DNA of 15,817 nt from Syntrophaceae bacterium UBA6255 (GCA_002441205.1 DJVN01000204.1:1-15817); one strand, 5' to 3'. Shown: positions 7,109-13,930, counted from the stretch's first letter. Numbers and translations are program-made. The notes: generated by a model not told the origin, from the sequence alone.

Positions 7109-7520
7109 CAGCGATATCCCTCGATAGAAATTTAGTTGCTATGGATAACTTATGGGCTGCCAGACGAAAAGCTTCCTTGGCAACGTCTTTGGAAACACCT
7201 TCCATTTCATAAAGAACCGAGCCGGGTTTAACCACTGCCACCCAGCCTTCGGGAGCGCCTTTGCCTTTACCCATCCGGGTTTCAGCGGGTTTTTTCGTTA
7301 CGGATTTATGAGGGAACACTCTGATCCAGATTCTTCCTCCGCGCTTAACATGACGGGTCATGGCAACGCGCGCGGCTTCAATTTGTCTGGAGGTAATCCA
7401 GCCACACTCCGCCGCCTGCAATCCATATTCACCAAAGGCAATCGAACTGCCTCTTGTTGCCTTGCCGCCCATCCGGCCTTTCTGCAACTTTCTGAATTTT
7501 ACCCTTTTCGGCATTAACAT
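7098..7520 (-). CDS. rplP: Ribosomal protein L16, 140 aa
   Basis: L16 lines the A site of the 50S subunit and helps position tRNA. The N-terminus MLMPKRVKFRKLQKGRM and the motifs GSSIAFGEYGLQA, ESAR-like ITSRQIEAARVAMTRH, KRGGRIWIRVFPHKS and TRMGKGKG are diagnostic. Two in-frame ATGs occur (codons 1 and 3); GGGAG nine bases before the first favours 7518-7520. Length is near the family norm (E. coli 136). The 78-base gap to rpsC upstream is unusually long and contains a hairpin; its 3' end overlaps rpmC. Confidence 0.97.
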   Translation of the reverse strand: MLMPKRVKFRKLQKGRMGGKATRGSSIAFGEYGLQAAECGWITSRQIEAARVAMTRHVKRGGRIWIRVFPHKSVTKKPAETRMGKGKGAPEGWVAVVKPGSVLYEMEGVSKDVAKEAFRLAAHKLSIATKFLSRDIADEN

Positions 7521-7556
7521 AAAACAAAACTCCCGTTCATCCTATCCACACAAACT

Positions 7557-7591
7557 CCTGTTCCGCATAGCCGGAAAAACCGGCGGACAGG
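7557..7591 (-). promoter_or_regulatory. Imperfect long hairpin in the rpsC-rplP gap
   Basis: On the minus strand CCTG-T-CCGC at the 5' side pairs with GCGG-AA-CAGG at the 3' side (7583-7591 with 7557-7566), and a small GC-rich stem around TTTTT lies inside (7570-7584, arms GCCGG and CCGGC). The gap of 78 bases is much longer than in most operons of this type. There is no run of T after it, so it is not a terminator in the usual sense. Confidence 0.5.
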
Positions 7592-7598
7592 AATAAAT

Positions 7599-8240
7599 TT
7601 ATTTTTCATTCTTCGTCGGCAAAACTTCTCCGTGAAAGATAAAAACCTTGACTCCGATTAATCCATAGGCGGTATTGGCCTCGGTGAATCCGTAGTCAAT
7701 GTCCGCCCGCAGTGTATGGAGAGGCACACGGCCCTCTCTGTACCATTCCGATCGCGACATTTCCGCGCCGCCTAATCTTCCCGAGCAGGCTATTTTGATT
7801 CCCTTGGCACCGAATTTCAATGCATAACCGACGCATTTCTTCATCGCCCGACGAAACGCCACTCTTTTTTCCAGCTGCATGGCAACGTTTTCCGCAACCA
7901 GCTGAGCGTCCACTTCCGGTTTGCGTACTTCCAGAATATTGATAATAATCTCCGCCTGTGAAAACTTTTCTATTTCCGATTTGAGCTTTTCTATTTCGGA
8001 TCCTTTTTTCCCGATAATGACGCCAGGCCTCGCTGAATAGATATTAACCTTGGCTTTATTGGCCGCTCTCTCAATTTCAATTTTGGCAATTCCCGCGTGA
8101 TACAGTTTCTTTTTCAGATACTTCCTGATCTGTAAATCCTCATGAAGCACTTCACTGTACTTTTTGTCGGTATACCATACGGATTGCCACTTCTTAATGT
8201 AGCCCAATCGTAATCCTACCGGGTTAACCTTCTGGCCCAA
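7599..8240 (-). CDS. rpsC: Ribosomal protein S3, 213 aa
   Basis: S3 is a 30S protein at the mRNA entry tunnel with helicase-assisting basic residues. It begins MGQKVNPVGLRLGYIKKWQS. The KH domain has its GxxG loop at about residues 77-80 (VIIGKKGSEIEK), and the C-terminal domain contains GRLGGAEMSRSEWYREGRVP and HTLRADIDYG. It is 213 residues against 233 in E. coli; the shorter tail is common outside Gammaproteobacteria. The start is TTG at 8238-8240, backed by a near-perfect AAGGAGGT five bases upstream. Confidence 0.97.
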   Translation of the reverse strand: MGQKVNPVGLRLGYIKKWQSVWYTDKKYSEVLHEDLQIRKYLKKKLYHAGIAKIEIERAANKAKVNIYSARPGVIIGKKGSEIEKLKSEIEKFSQAEIIINILEVRKPEVDAQLVAENVAMQLEKRVAFRRAMKKCVGYALKFGAKGIKIACSGRLGGAEMSRSEWYREGRVPLHTLRADIDYGFTEANTAYGLIGVKVFIFHGEVLPTKNEK

Positions 8241-8245
8241 ATCCT

Positions 8246-8253
8246 ACCTCCTT
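8246..8253 (-). promoter_or_regulatory. Strong ribosome binding site for the TTG start of rpsC
   Basis: AAGGAGGT on the minus strand, overlapping the rplV stop and five bases before the rpsC TTG. The almost full anti-Shine-Dalgarno match makes the non-ATG start convincing. Confidence 0.8.
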
Positions 8254-8584
8254 AAATTTCGTCCAAAATAACTGTAATATGTGAACTTCTTTTTTTAAAT
8301 CCCGCCGCTCTTCCCTGTGCTCTGGCACGCCAGCGTTTCAGTGAAGGTCCCTGGTCCACAACTATTTCTTTTACATAAAGAATATTTTCGTCGATGTTCG
8401 GGTTCTGGGCGGCATTGGCCACAGCGGATTTCAATACATTGGCAACAATACCGGCAGCATATTTTCTGGTGTAAAGAAGAATATTGCGCGCTTCCTGTAT
8501 CTTTTTTCCTCTGATCAAATCAGCCACAAGTCTTACTTTTTGCGGCGACATTCTTATATATCTTGCAACTGCTTTTGCTTCCAT
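8252..8584 (-). CDS. rplV: Ribosomal protein L22, 110 aa
   Basis: L22 runs from the 50S surface into the exit tunnel, where its long beta-hairpin helps form the constriction touched by macrolides. Seen here are ARYIRMSPQKVRLVADLIRG, the hairpin region LKRWRARAQGRAAGFKK and the terminal SSHITVILDE. I place the start at the second of two nearby in-frame ATGs (8582-8584, protein MEAKAVARYI), because the GGAG at 8594-8597 is nine bases from it but only three from the ATG at 8588-8590. The chosen start gives 110 residues, equal to E. coli. A TTG further upstream is unlikely. Confidence 0.94.
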   Translation of the reverse strand: MEAKAVARYIRMSPQKVRLVADLIRGKKIQEARNILLYTRKYAAGIVANVLKSAVANAAQNPNIDENILYVKEIVVDQGPSLKRWRARAQGRAAGFKKRSSHITVILDEI

Positions 8585-8593
8585 ATTCATTAA

Positions 8594-8597
8594 CTCC
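8594..8597 (-). promoter_or_regulatory. Ribosome binding site that decides the rplV start
   Basis: GGAG on the minus strand, nine bases before the ATG at 8584 and only three before the ATG at 8590. The spacing favours the downstream start for L22. Confidence 0.55.
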
Positions 8598-8626
8598 AAA
8601 CCTTACCCAGCACGATCTCCAAATAT

Positions 8627-8908
8627 TTAAGTCGTAACCTTTGTCTTGCGATCACCGGAATGCGAAAAGAAAACTCTGGTCGGCGCAAATTCACCAAGCT
8701 TGTGCCCCACCATGTTTTCTGTCACGTAAACCGGTATGAATTTCTTTCCGTTATGCACGGCAAACGTGTAGCCTATCAGCTCCGGTGTAATGGTTGAACG
8801 CCGCGACCATGTCTTGATGACATTCTTGGTTCCCTCGGCTTCCATTCTTCTGATTTTAGCCAGCAACCTTTCTTCAATATACGGACCTTTTTTGATCGAG
8901 CGTGCCAC
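8627..8908 (-). CDS. rpsS: Ribosomal protein S19, 93 aa
   Basis: S19 is a 30S head protein that forms a bridge to the 50S subunit with S13. The signature MARSIKKGPYIEERLL, then TWSRRSTITPELIGYTFAVHN and YVTENMVGHKLGEFAPTR, is complete. The length is normal (E. coli 92). The start is GTG at 8906-8908; the GAGGT used as its Shine-Dalgarno is inside the end of rplB, whose stop is two bases upstream, so the pair is probably coupled. Confidence 0.97.
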   Translation of the reverse strand: MARSIKKGPYIEERLLAKIRRMEAEGTKNVIKTWSRRSTITPELIGYTFAVHNGKKFIPVYVTENMVGHKLGEFAPTRVFFSHSGDRKTKVTT

Positions 8909-8910
8909 GC

Positions 8911-9735
8911 TTATTTACCTCTTCTCTTAATAATGTATTTGTCAGTTCTCTTGTTTTTTCTCGTTTTATGACCCTTCGTCGGTATGCCCCATGGCGTACA
9001 GGGATGTCGTCCGCCGGAAGACTTGCCTTCGCCACCACCCATCGGATGATCCACCGGATTCATGACGACACCGCGCACATGGGGTTTTTTGCCCAGCCAG
9101 CGTTTTCTTCCGGCCTTGCCAATACTGATATTTTCATGGTCGTTGTTCCCCACCTGTCCGATCGTCGCCATGCATTCAATAAATACTTTGCGCACTTCAC
9201 CGGATGGAAGACGAACCTGCGCGTAATCTCCCTCTTTGGCCATGAGTTGACCGTACGCTCCGGCTGATCTGATCAATTGTCCGCCACGGCCAACTTTTAA
9301 TTCCACATTATGAATTAACGATCCCAAAGGAATATACTTCAAGGGAACAGCATTGCCCGGTTTAATATCCGCTTTTTCACCACTGTACAAAACATCACCG
9401 ACATTGACCTGAGCCGGAGCAACAATATATCTTTTTTCGCCATCCCGGTAATTCAACAGTGCGATTCTTGCCGTTCTGTTCGGATCATATTCAATCGTGG
9501 CAACTTTGGCCGGGATGTCCGCTTTGTTGCGGCAAAAGTCAATCATTCTGTATTTTTGTTTATGACCACCGCCAATATGACGCGCCGTGACTCTTCCATA
9601 ACTATTACGGCCACCTTTTTTCTTAAGAGGTTTCAACAGCCCTTTAACCGGCTCTGCAGATGTAATTTCCGCAAAATCTGAAACGCTTTGAAATCGTCTA
9701 CCCGGTGATGTCGGTTTATACTTAATAATTCCCAT
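8911..9735 (-). CDS. rplB: Ribosomal protein L2, 274 aa
   Basis: L2 is a large 50S protein needed for subunit joining and peptidyl-transferase activity. Conserved segments are SPGRRFQSV, KKGGRNSYGRVTARHIGGG, the YDPNRTARIALL core and, near the C-terminus, NPVDHPMGGGEGKSSGG. The last of these holds the essential histidine (His229 of E. coli, first His in DHP); the next His of E. coli is Met here, a common variant. Length is 274 residues against 273 in E. coli. ATG at 9733-9735 follows AAGGA by about eight bases. Confidence 0.98.
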   Translation of the reverse strand: MGIIKYKPTSPGRRFQSVSDFAEITSAEPVKGLLKPLKKKGGRNSYGRVTARHIGGGHKQKYRMIDFCRNKADIPAKVATIEYDPNRTARIALLNYRDGEKRYIVAPAQVNVGDVLYSGEKADIKPGNAVPLKYIPLGSLIHNVELKVGRGGQLIRSAGAYGQLMAKEGDYAQVRLPSGEVRKVFIECMATIGQVGNNDHENISIGKAGRKRWLGKKPHVRGVVMNPVDHPMGGGEGKSSGGRHPCTPWGIPTKGHKTRKNKRTDKYIIKRRGK

Positions 9736-9758
9736 TCTTCTAATCCTTAAACCAGTTC

Positions 9759-10046
9759 TTATACGCCTTCAGCGAACTCAATGCTGTTGCCCGCAGCTAA
9801 AGTCACCACAGCTTTTTTCCAAGAACTTTTTTGACCTATCGTCCTTCCCATTCTCTTCTTTTTTCCCAAAACATGCATAACGCGAACCTCGACAACTTTT
9901 ACCTTAAAAAATTTTTCAATCGCGTTCGTTATTTCAACTTTGTTCGCTTTACGATCGACTTCAAAAAAATATTTATTCGATGCATCCCGTGCTGCAGTGC
10001 TCTTTTCCGTGACCAGTATTCTTTTAACGACTTTATTTAGTTCCAT
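9759..10046 (-). CDS. rplW: Ribosomal protein L23, 95 aa
   Basis: L23 sits at the exit of the peptide tunnel and is the main docking site for trigger factor and SRP. The sequence has the usual VVKRILVTEKSTAARD opening, the KVEITNAIEKFFKVKVVEVR segment and the basic loop GKKKRMGRTIG. Length is 95 residues (E. coli 100). The ATG at 10044-10046 overlaps the rplD stop by one base (TAATG), the classic arrangement for translational coupling. Confidence 0.96.
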   Translation of the reverse strand: MELNKVVKRILVTEKSTAARDASNKYFFEVDRKANKVEITNAIEKFFKVKVVEVRVMHVLGKKKRMGRTIGQKSSWKKAVVTLAAGNSIEFAEGV

Positions 10047-10669
10047 TATACCAGCAATGCTCCCTCAATCTTTTTTACAGAGGGTTCGAGAAGGATTAAA
10101 TGTTCATGGTTCAGAATATCATAAACGTTAATGCCCTCCGACCTGATCATTTTGACGTTTTTTAAATTGCGTGACGACTTCAATAAAACCTCATTATTAT
10201 CATCCAAAACAAAAAGAGCCTTTTTCAGTTCAAAAAGATCAAAAACATTTTTAAATGTTTTCGTACTGATCTTCTCCATGGGGAAATCTTTCAGTATCAG
10301 CATCTTATTGTCTTTGAATTTCATGCTCAAGGCGGATATCAAAGCTTTCTTACGCATTTTTTTCGGCATGCTGTAAGAGTAGTCCCGGGGATGAGGACCG
10401 AAAACAGTCCCGCCACTTCTCCAAATAGGAGATCGCGATGTTCCAGCTCTGGCTCGGCCTGTACCTTTTTGACGCCATGGCTTTTTACCGCCACCGCTGA
10501 TATCGCTTCTGGTTTTCGTGGAAGCCGTACCGGAGCGCTTTGCAGCCCGCTGCATTTTAACCACATCGTACATGACTGCTTCGTTGACATCAGCGCTAAA
10601 CACTGCATCATTCAAGTCAACTTCAGCAACTTTCTTTTTTTCAATATTAAAAACATCCGCAACTGCCAT
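10046..10669 (-). CDS. rplD: Ribosomal protein L4, 207 aa
   Basis: L4 is a 50S protein whose long loop reaches the exit tunnel; in E. coli it also represses the S10 operon by transcription attenuation and translation control. The tunnel loop is seen as GGGKKPWRQKGTGRARAG followed by SPIWRSGGTVFGPHPRDYSY. I place the start at the ATG at 10667-10669 (MAVADVFNIE), because GGAG at 10678-10681 is eight bases from it; an ATG two codons upstream at 10675 is only two bases from GGAG. Length is close to the family norm (E. coli 201). Confidence 0.95.
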   Translation of the reverse strand: MAVADVFNIEKKKVAEVDLNDAVFSADVNEAVMYDVVKMQRAAKRSGTASTKTRSDISGGGKKPWRQKGTGRARAGTSRSPIWRSGGTVFGPHPRDYSYSMPKKMRKKALISALSMKFKDNKMLILKDFPMEKISTKTFKNVFDLFELKKALFVLDDNNEVLLKSSRNLKNVKMIRSEGINVYDILNHEHLILLEPSVKKIEGALLV

Positions 10670-10677
10670 GTCCATAA

Positions 10678-10681
10678 CTCC
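10678..10681 (-). promoter_or_regulatory. Ribosome binding site that decides the rplD start
   Basis: GGAG on the minus strand, eight bases before the ATG at 10669 and two bases before the ATG at 10675, which favours the downstream start for L4. Confidence 0.5.
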
Positions 10682-10697
10682 AGATGTGACCTAATCA

Positions 10698-11324
10698 CTA
10701 TTTTTTCTTAGCTTTTTTAATTAATACAAAACCGTTTTTGCTTCCCGGGACAGCACCCTTCAATAAAAGCAAATTTCTGTCGGAACGAACCTGCCACACC
10801 TGCAAATTCTGGATGGTTTTACGAACATTGCCCATCTGACCGCCCATTTTGGTTCCTTTGAAAACACGCGACGGATCAGCGCTGGCGCCAATGGAACCGG
10901 GAGCCCGGTGAAACATGGATCCGTGAGTTGCCCTGCCACCACCAAAACCGTGTCTCTTGACAACACCTTGGAACCCTTTTCCTTTCGACGTTCCGACAAC
11001 GTCAACATAATCGCCCATTTTTAATGTATCAGCGGTAATTTCCTGTCCCACTTCGTATGTTTCAGACAGCACCGGAAATTCTCGTACAACACGGAAAAAT
11101 CCTCTATTGGCCTTGTTAAAATGACCCTGCAGAGGTTTGGTAACATTTTTTTGCTTAACACGGCCGTAGCCAAGTTGAACGGCATCGTAACCATCTTTCT
11201 CCGCGGTTTTCACCTGCAACACAACGGATGGTTCAACCTCAATGGCGGTAACGCCAACGGCCGAGCCGTCATCCGCAAATACCTGAGTCATTCCTAATTT
11301 TTTACCAATAATTCCCTTGCTCAT
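10698..11324 (-). CDS. rplC: Ribosomal protein L3, 208 aa
   Basis: L3 is an early 50S assembly protein whose extension approaches the peptidyl-transferase centre. It begins MSKGIIGKKLGMTQVFADDG and has GTSKGKGFQGVVKRHGFGGG, THGSMFHRAPGSIGASADP and VFKGTKMGGQMGN. The region that holds the methylated Gln150 in E. coli (target of PrmB) reads GASADP here, so there is no PrmB substrate. The start is ATG at 11322-11324; the frame is open four codons further to a TTG, but that extension is not typical of the family. The Shine-Dalgarno is weak. The 90-base gap to rpsJ holds a perfect hairpin. Confidence 0.96.
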   Translation of the reverse strand: MSKGIIGKKLGMTQVFADDGSAVGVTAIEVEPSVVLQVKTAEKDGYDAVQLGYGRVKQKNVTKPLQGHFNKANRGFFRVVREFPVLSETYEVGQEITADTLKMGDYVDVVGTSKGKGFQGVVKRHGFGGGRATHGSMFHRAPGSIGASADPSRVFKGTKMGGQMGNVRKTIQNLQVWQVRSDRNLLLLKGAVPGSKNGFVLIKKAKKK

Positions 11325-11364
11325 CTGATATTCCAATTTTTTAAATAAACATTAAAATATTTAA

Positions 11365-11398
11365 TTGAAAGATGGCAATGATTGATGCCATCTTTCAA
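11365..11398 (-). promoter_or_regulatory. Perfect 13-bp inverted repeat in the rpsJ-rplC gap (candidate attenuator or processing hairpin)
   Basis: The arms are 11365-11377 and 11386-11398, with an 8-base loop. On the minus strand the arm reads TTGAAAGATGGCA and its complement follows exactly. The downstream sequence is AT-rich but not a clean run of T, so it is not a standard terminator. No second copy is visible in the window. Function is unknown; the position before rplC and rplD suggests control of the L3/L4 segment. Confidence 0.6.
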
Positions 11399-11414
11399 AA
11401 TACTATAAATACGC

Positions 11415-11723
11415 CTACGCTTTTATTTCCACATCCACTCCAGCGGAGAGATCCAGTTTCATCAAAGCATCCACTGTCGCCTGAGTAGGCCCGACGATGT
11501 CAACTAATCTTTTATGTGTTCTGATTTCAAACTGTTCGCGAGATTTCTTGTCCACATGAGGTGAGCGATTCACGCAGTATTTATTGATTTCCGTAGGAAT
11601 AGGAATGGGACCGGCAACACGCGCACCTGTTTTCTTTGCCGTTTCCACGATTTCCTCTACGGAACGATCCAACAGTTTATAATCGTAAGCTTTGAGACGA
11701 ATTCTAATCTTTTGTTCTTTCAT
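11415..11723 (-). CDS. rpsJ: Ribosomal protein S10, 102 aa
   Basis: S10 is a 30S head protein that also acts as NusE, partnering NusB in antitermination of rRNA transcription. The conserved features are QKIRIRLKAYDYKLLDRS, GARVAGPIPIPTEI, the NRSPHVDKKSREQFEIRTHK loop and IDI-like RLVDIVGPTQATVDALM. Length is one residue less than E. coli. The ATG at 11721-11723 begins 19 bases after tuf and has only a weak ribosome binding site, so coupling to tuf translation is possible. There is no space for an S10 leader. Confidence 0.97.
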   Translation of the reverse strand: MKEQKIRIRLKAYDYKLLDRSVEEIVETAKKTGARVAGPIPIPTEINKYCVNRSPHVDKKSREQFEIRTHKRLVDIVGPTQATVDALMKLDLSAGVDVEIKA

Positions 11724-11742
11724 TAGTAAAGTAACCTATTCC

Positions 11743-12936
11743 CTATTCAATGACCTTGCTTACGACTCCGGCGCCAACGGTTCTTCCACCTTCACGAATA
11801 GCGAATCTCAGCTGCTCTTCCATCGCGATCGGTGTAATCAACTCTATCGACATTTTGACATTATCTCCGGGCATAACCATTTCCACACCTTCAGGAAGGG
11901 TGGCAACACCCGTCACGTCCGTTGTCCGGAAATAGAACTGGGGACGGTAACCGGAGAAGAACGGGGTGTGACGACCGCCTTCTTCCTTGGTCAGAACGTA
12001 AACAGCCGCTTCAAATTTGGTATGAGGCGTAATGGAGGCGGGCTTGGCCACAACCTGTCCTCTTTCCACTTCTTCTCTCTTGATACCGCGAATCAACAAA
12101 CCAACGTCATCGCCGGCGCGGCCTTCATCCAGAGTCTTGCGGAACATTTCGACACCGGTCACAACCGTCTTAATCGTCGGCCTGATGCCGATGATTTCCA
12201 CTTCCTCGCCTACCTTGACAATACCACGGTCGACTCTTCCGGTAACAACCGTACCACGGCCGGAAATGGTGAAAACGTCGCCAACCGGCATGAGGAAAGG
12301 TTTGTCGGTATCGCGTTTGGGCTCAGGAATATAATCATCAACGGCTTTCATCAATTCCTCAATGCTTTTCACATCGGGAGAATTGGCATCCTCGGCTTCC
12401 AGAGCTTTCAATGCCGAACCACGAATAATGGGAATGTCATCGCCGGGAAATTCATAGGCAGTCAAGAGCTCTCTGAGTTCGAGCTCAACCAGATCCAGAA
12501 GCTCGGGATCGTCAACCAGATCAACTTTATTAAGATAAACGACGATATAAGGAACCTGCACCTGACGGGCAAGGAGAATATGTTCACGGGTCTGAGGCAT
12601 CGGACCATCGGAGGCGGCCACAACCAGAATGGTTCCGTCCATATGGGCGGCGCCGGAAATCATGTTTTTAATATAGTCGGCGTGACCGGGGCAATCCACG
12701 TGAGCGTAATGTCTTTTTTCCGTCTCATATTCCACGTGGGAAATATTGATGGTAACGCCGCGTTCTTTTTCTTCCGGAGCATTATCAATAGAATCGAAAG
12801 CCCGGAATTCAGCGAAACCTTTTTTTGCCAAATATTTGGTAATGGCGGCTGTCAATGTGGTCTTCCCGTGATCCACGTGACCGATTGTTCCTATATTTAA
12901 ATGCGGCTTAGTCCTTTCAAATTTTTTCTTTGCCAT
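11743..12936 (-). CDS. tuf: Elongation factor Tu, 397 aa
   Basis: EF-Tu is the GTPase that delivers aminoacyl-tRNA to the ribosome. The G domain has the P-loop GHVDHGKT (19-26), switch I Thr62 in KERGVTI, DCPGH (81-85, with catalytic His85), NKVD (136-139) and GSALKAL (173-179). Domains 2 and 3 follow, with VFTISGRGTVVTGRVDRG and GGRHTPFFSGYRPQFYFRT, ending AGVVSKVIE. The length fits the family (E. coli 394). ATG at 12934-12936 has a strong AAGGAGG nine bases upstream. The switch I flank reads INISHVEYETEKR, slightly unlike the commonest proteobacterial form. Its usual upstream neighbour fusA is absent. Confidence 0.98.
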   Translation of the reverse strand: MAKKKFERTKPHLNIGTIGHVDHGKTTLTAAITKYLAKKGFAEFRAFDSIDNAPEEKERGVTINISHVEYETEKRHYAHVDCPGHADYIKNMISGAAHMDGTILVVAASDGPMPQTREHILLARQVQVPYIVVYLNKVDLVDDPELLDLVELELRELLTAYEFPGDDIPIIRGSALKALEAEDANSPDVKSIEELMKAVDDYIPEPKRDTDKPFLMPVGDVFTISGRGTVVTGRVDRGIVKVGEEVEIIGIRPTIKTVVTGVEMFRKTLDEGRAGDDVGLLIRGIKREEVERGQVVAKPASITPHTKFEAAVYVLTKEEGGRHTPFFSGYRPQFYFRTTDVTGVATLPEGVEMVMPGDNVKMSIELITPIAMEEQLRFAIREGGRTVGAGVVSKVIE

Positions 12937-12992
12937 CTCACCTTTCCTCCTTAACTTTGAATGGTTGGTTTCCTTATCGTTTAATTTATTAT

Positions 12993-13463
12993 TTAGAATT
13001 TATAATGAGCGAAGGCTTTGTTTGCCTCGGCCATTTTATGCACAGCTTCTTTTTTCTTAATTGCTCCGCCGCGATTGTTGGCGGCATCCATTAATTCCGC
13101 GGCCAGTTTTTCCCGCATGGTTTTTTCCGTGCGTTCCTGAGCATTGGATATCAGCCACCGGATTGCCAGCGCAGTTCGTCTTGCCGGAACAACTTCCGTC
13201 GGCACCTGATACGTGGAACCGCCAACGCGCCTCGATTTGACTTCAATCACCGGTTTGACATTGTTGACAGCCTTTTCAAAAAATTCAACCGGCTGCTCTT
13301 TGACTCTCTTCTCAATGATATCAAACGCTCCGTAAAGAATACTTTCCGCAACGCTTTTTTTGCCTCTTTTTAGTAAAGAATTAATAAATTTTGCTACCAG
13401 TTTATTATTAAACTTGGGATCGGGCAAAATATCTCTTTTTTCGATTTCCCGTCTTCTCGGCAT
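12993..13463 (-). CDS. rpsG: Ribosomal protein S7, 156 aa
   Basis: S7 nucleates assembly of the 30S head and in E. coli is the repressor of the str operon. It begins MPRRREIEKRDILPDPKF and contains KFINSLLKRGKKSVAE, the beta-hairpin RRVGGSTYQVPTEV and RRTALAIRWLI. At 156 residues it has the common bacterial length. ATG at 13461-13463 follows GGAG by about eight bases. Only 13 bases separate it from rpsL, against roughly 100 in E. coli where the S7 binding site lies. Confidence 0.97.
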   Translation of the reverse strand: MPRRREIEKRDILPDPKFNNKLVAKFINSLLKRGKKSVAESILYGAFDIIEKRVKEQPVEFFEKAVNNVKPVIEVKSRRVGGSTYQVPTEVVPARRTALAIRWLISNAQERTEKTMREKLAAELMDAANNRGGAIKKKEAVHKMAEANKAFAHYKF

Positions 13464-13476
13464 TTAACACTCTCCG

Positions 13477-13848
13477 TTAACTTGGCTTTTTCGCACCGTA
13501 CTTTGATCTACCCTGTTTGCGGTCCTGCACTCCTACTGTATCAAGCGTTCCCCGGATAACGTGATATCTGACACCGGGCAGATCCTTGACTCTTCCTCCA
13601 CGCACCAGAACGACAGAATGCTCCTGGAGATTATGACCGATACCGGGAATGTACGACGTCACTTCATAACCGCTGGTCAGACGAACTCTGGCCACTTTCC
13701 TGAGGGCTGAATTCGGCTTCTTGGGTGTCGTTGTGTACACTCTTACGCAAACCCCACGACGTTGCGGCGACCCGGCCAAAGCCGGTGAATTTGTTTTTCT
13801 TTTAATTTTTGTTCTGCCTTTGCGAACCAGTTGACTAATTGTCGGCAT
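13477..13848 (-). CDS. rpsL: Ribosomal protein S12, 123 aa
   Basis: S12 lines the decoding centre and controls accuracy. It begins MPTISQLVRKGRTKIKRKT and has the hallmark VYTTTPKKPNSALRKVARV and RGGRVKDLPGVRYH. Lys43 and Lys88 are both the wild-type residues, so no classical streptomycin-resistance substitution is present. Asp89, the residue modified by RimO in many bacteria, is conserved. Length is normal (E. coli 124). ATG at 13846-13848 has AGGAGG very close upstream (about three bases). It heads the str block after a 111-base gap from rpoC. Confidence 0.98.
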   Translation of the reverse strand: MPTISQLVRKGRTKIKRKTNSPALAGSPQRRGVCVRVYTTTPKKPNSALRKVARVRLTSGYEVTSYIPGIGHNLQEHSVVLVRGGRVKDLPGVRYHVIRGTLDTVGVQDRKQGRSKYGAKKPS

Positions 13849-13879
13849 TTTCCTCCTAAAACATATCGCTGTTCTTAAT

Positions 13880-13915
13880 GGTACTATATCCGGCAGCGAA
13901 CCGGTGGTACGTACC
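13880..13915 (-). promoter_or_regulatory. Possible leader hairpin before rpsL
   Basis: On the minus strand, GGTAC (13911-13915) can pair with GTACC (13880-13884), and inside this CCGG (13901-13904) can pair with CCGG (13890-13893) around a 7-base loop. It would form in any transcript reading through from rpoC. Internal loops of six and five bases separate the two stems. The role is inferred only from structure. Confidence 0.35.
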
Positions 13916-13916
13916 A
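13905..13916. promoter_or_regulatory. 12-bp perfect palindrome in the rpoC-rpsL gap
   Basis: TGGTACGTACCA is its own reverse complement and lies about where the -10 element of the TTGACA promoter candidate would be. It could be an operator dyad or part of a leader hairpin. No regulator can be named from the sequence. Confidence 0.4.
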
Positions 13917-13930
13917 GCTCAAATTATATA

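Noticed and set aside
11325..11336. Extension of rplC to an upstream TTG (adds MEYQ)
   Set aside because: The added residues are not typical of L3, and the ATG at 11324 gives the standard MSKGIIGKKLGM start.
11400..11410. TATAGT hexamer after rpsJ as a possible promoter for rplC
   Set aside because: No acceptable -35 hexamer is found 16-18 bases upstream, and AT-rich sequence gives such hexamers by chance.
11692..12900. 402-codon open frame on the plus strand opposite tuf
   Set aside because: It is the antisense shadow of a highly conserved, codon-biased gene. Its translation is low complexity (rich in N, G, H, F), resembles no family, and has no convincing ribosome binding site.
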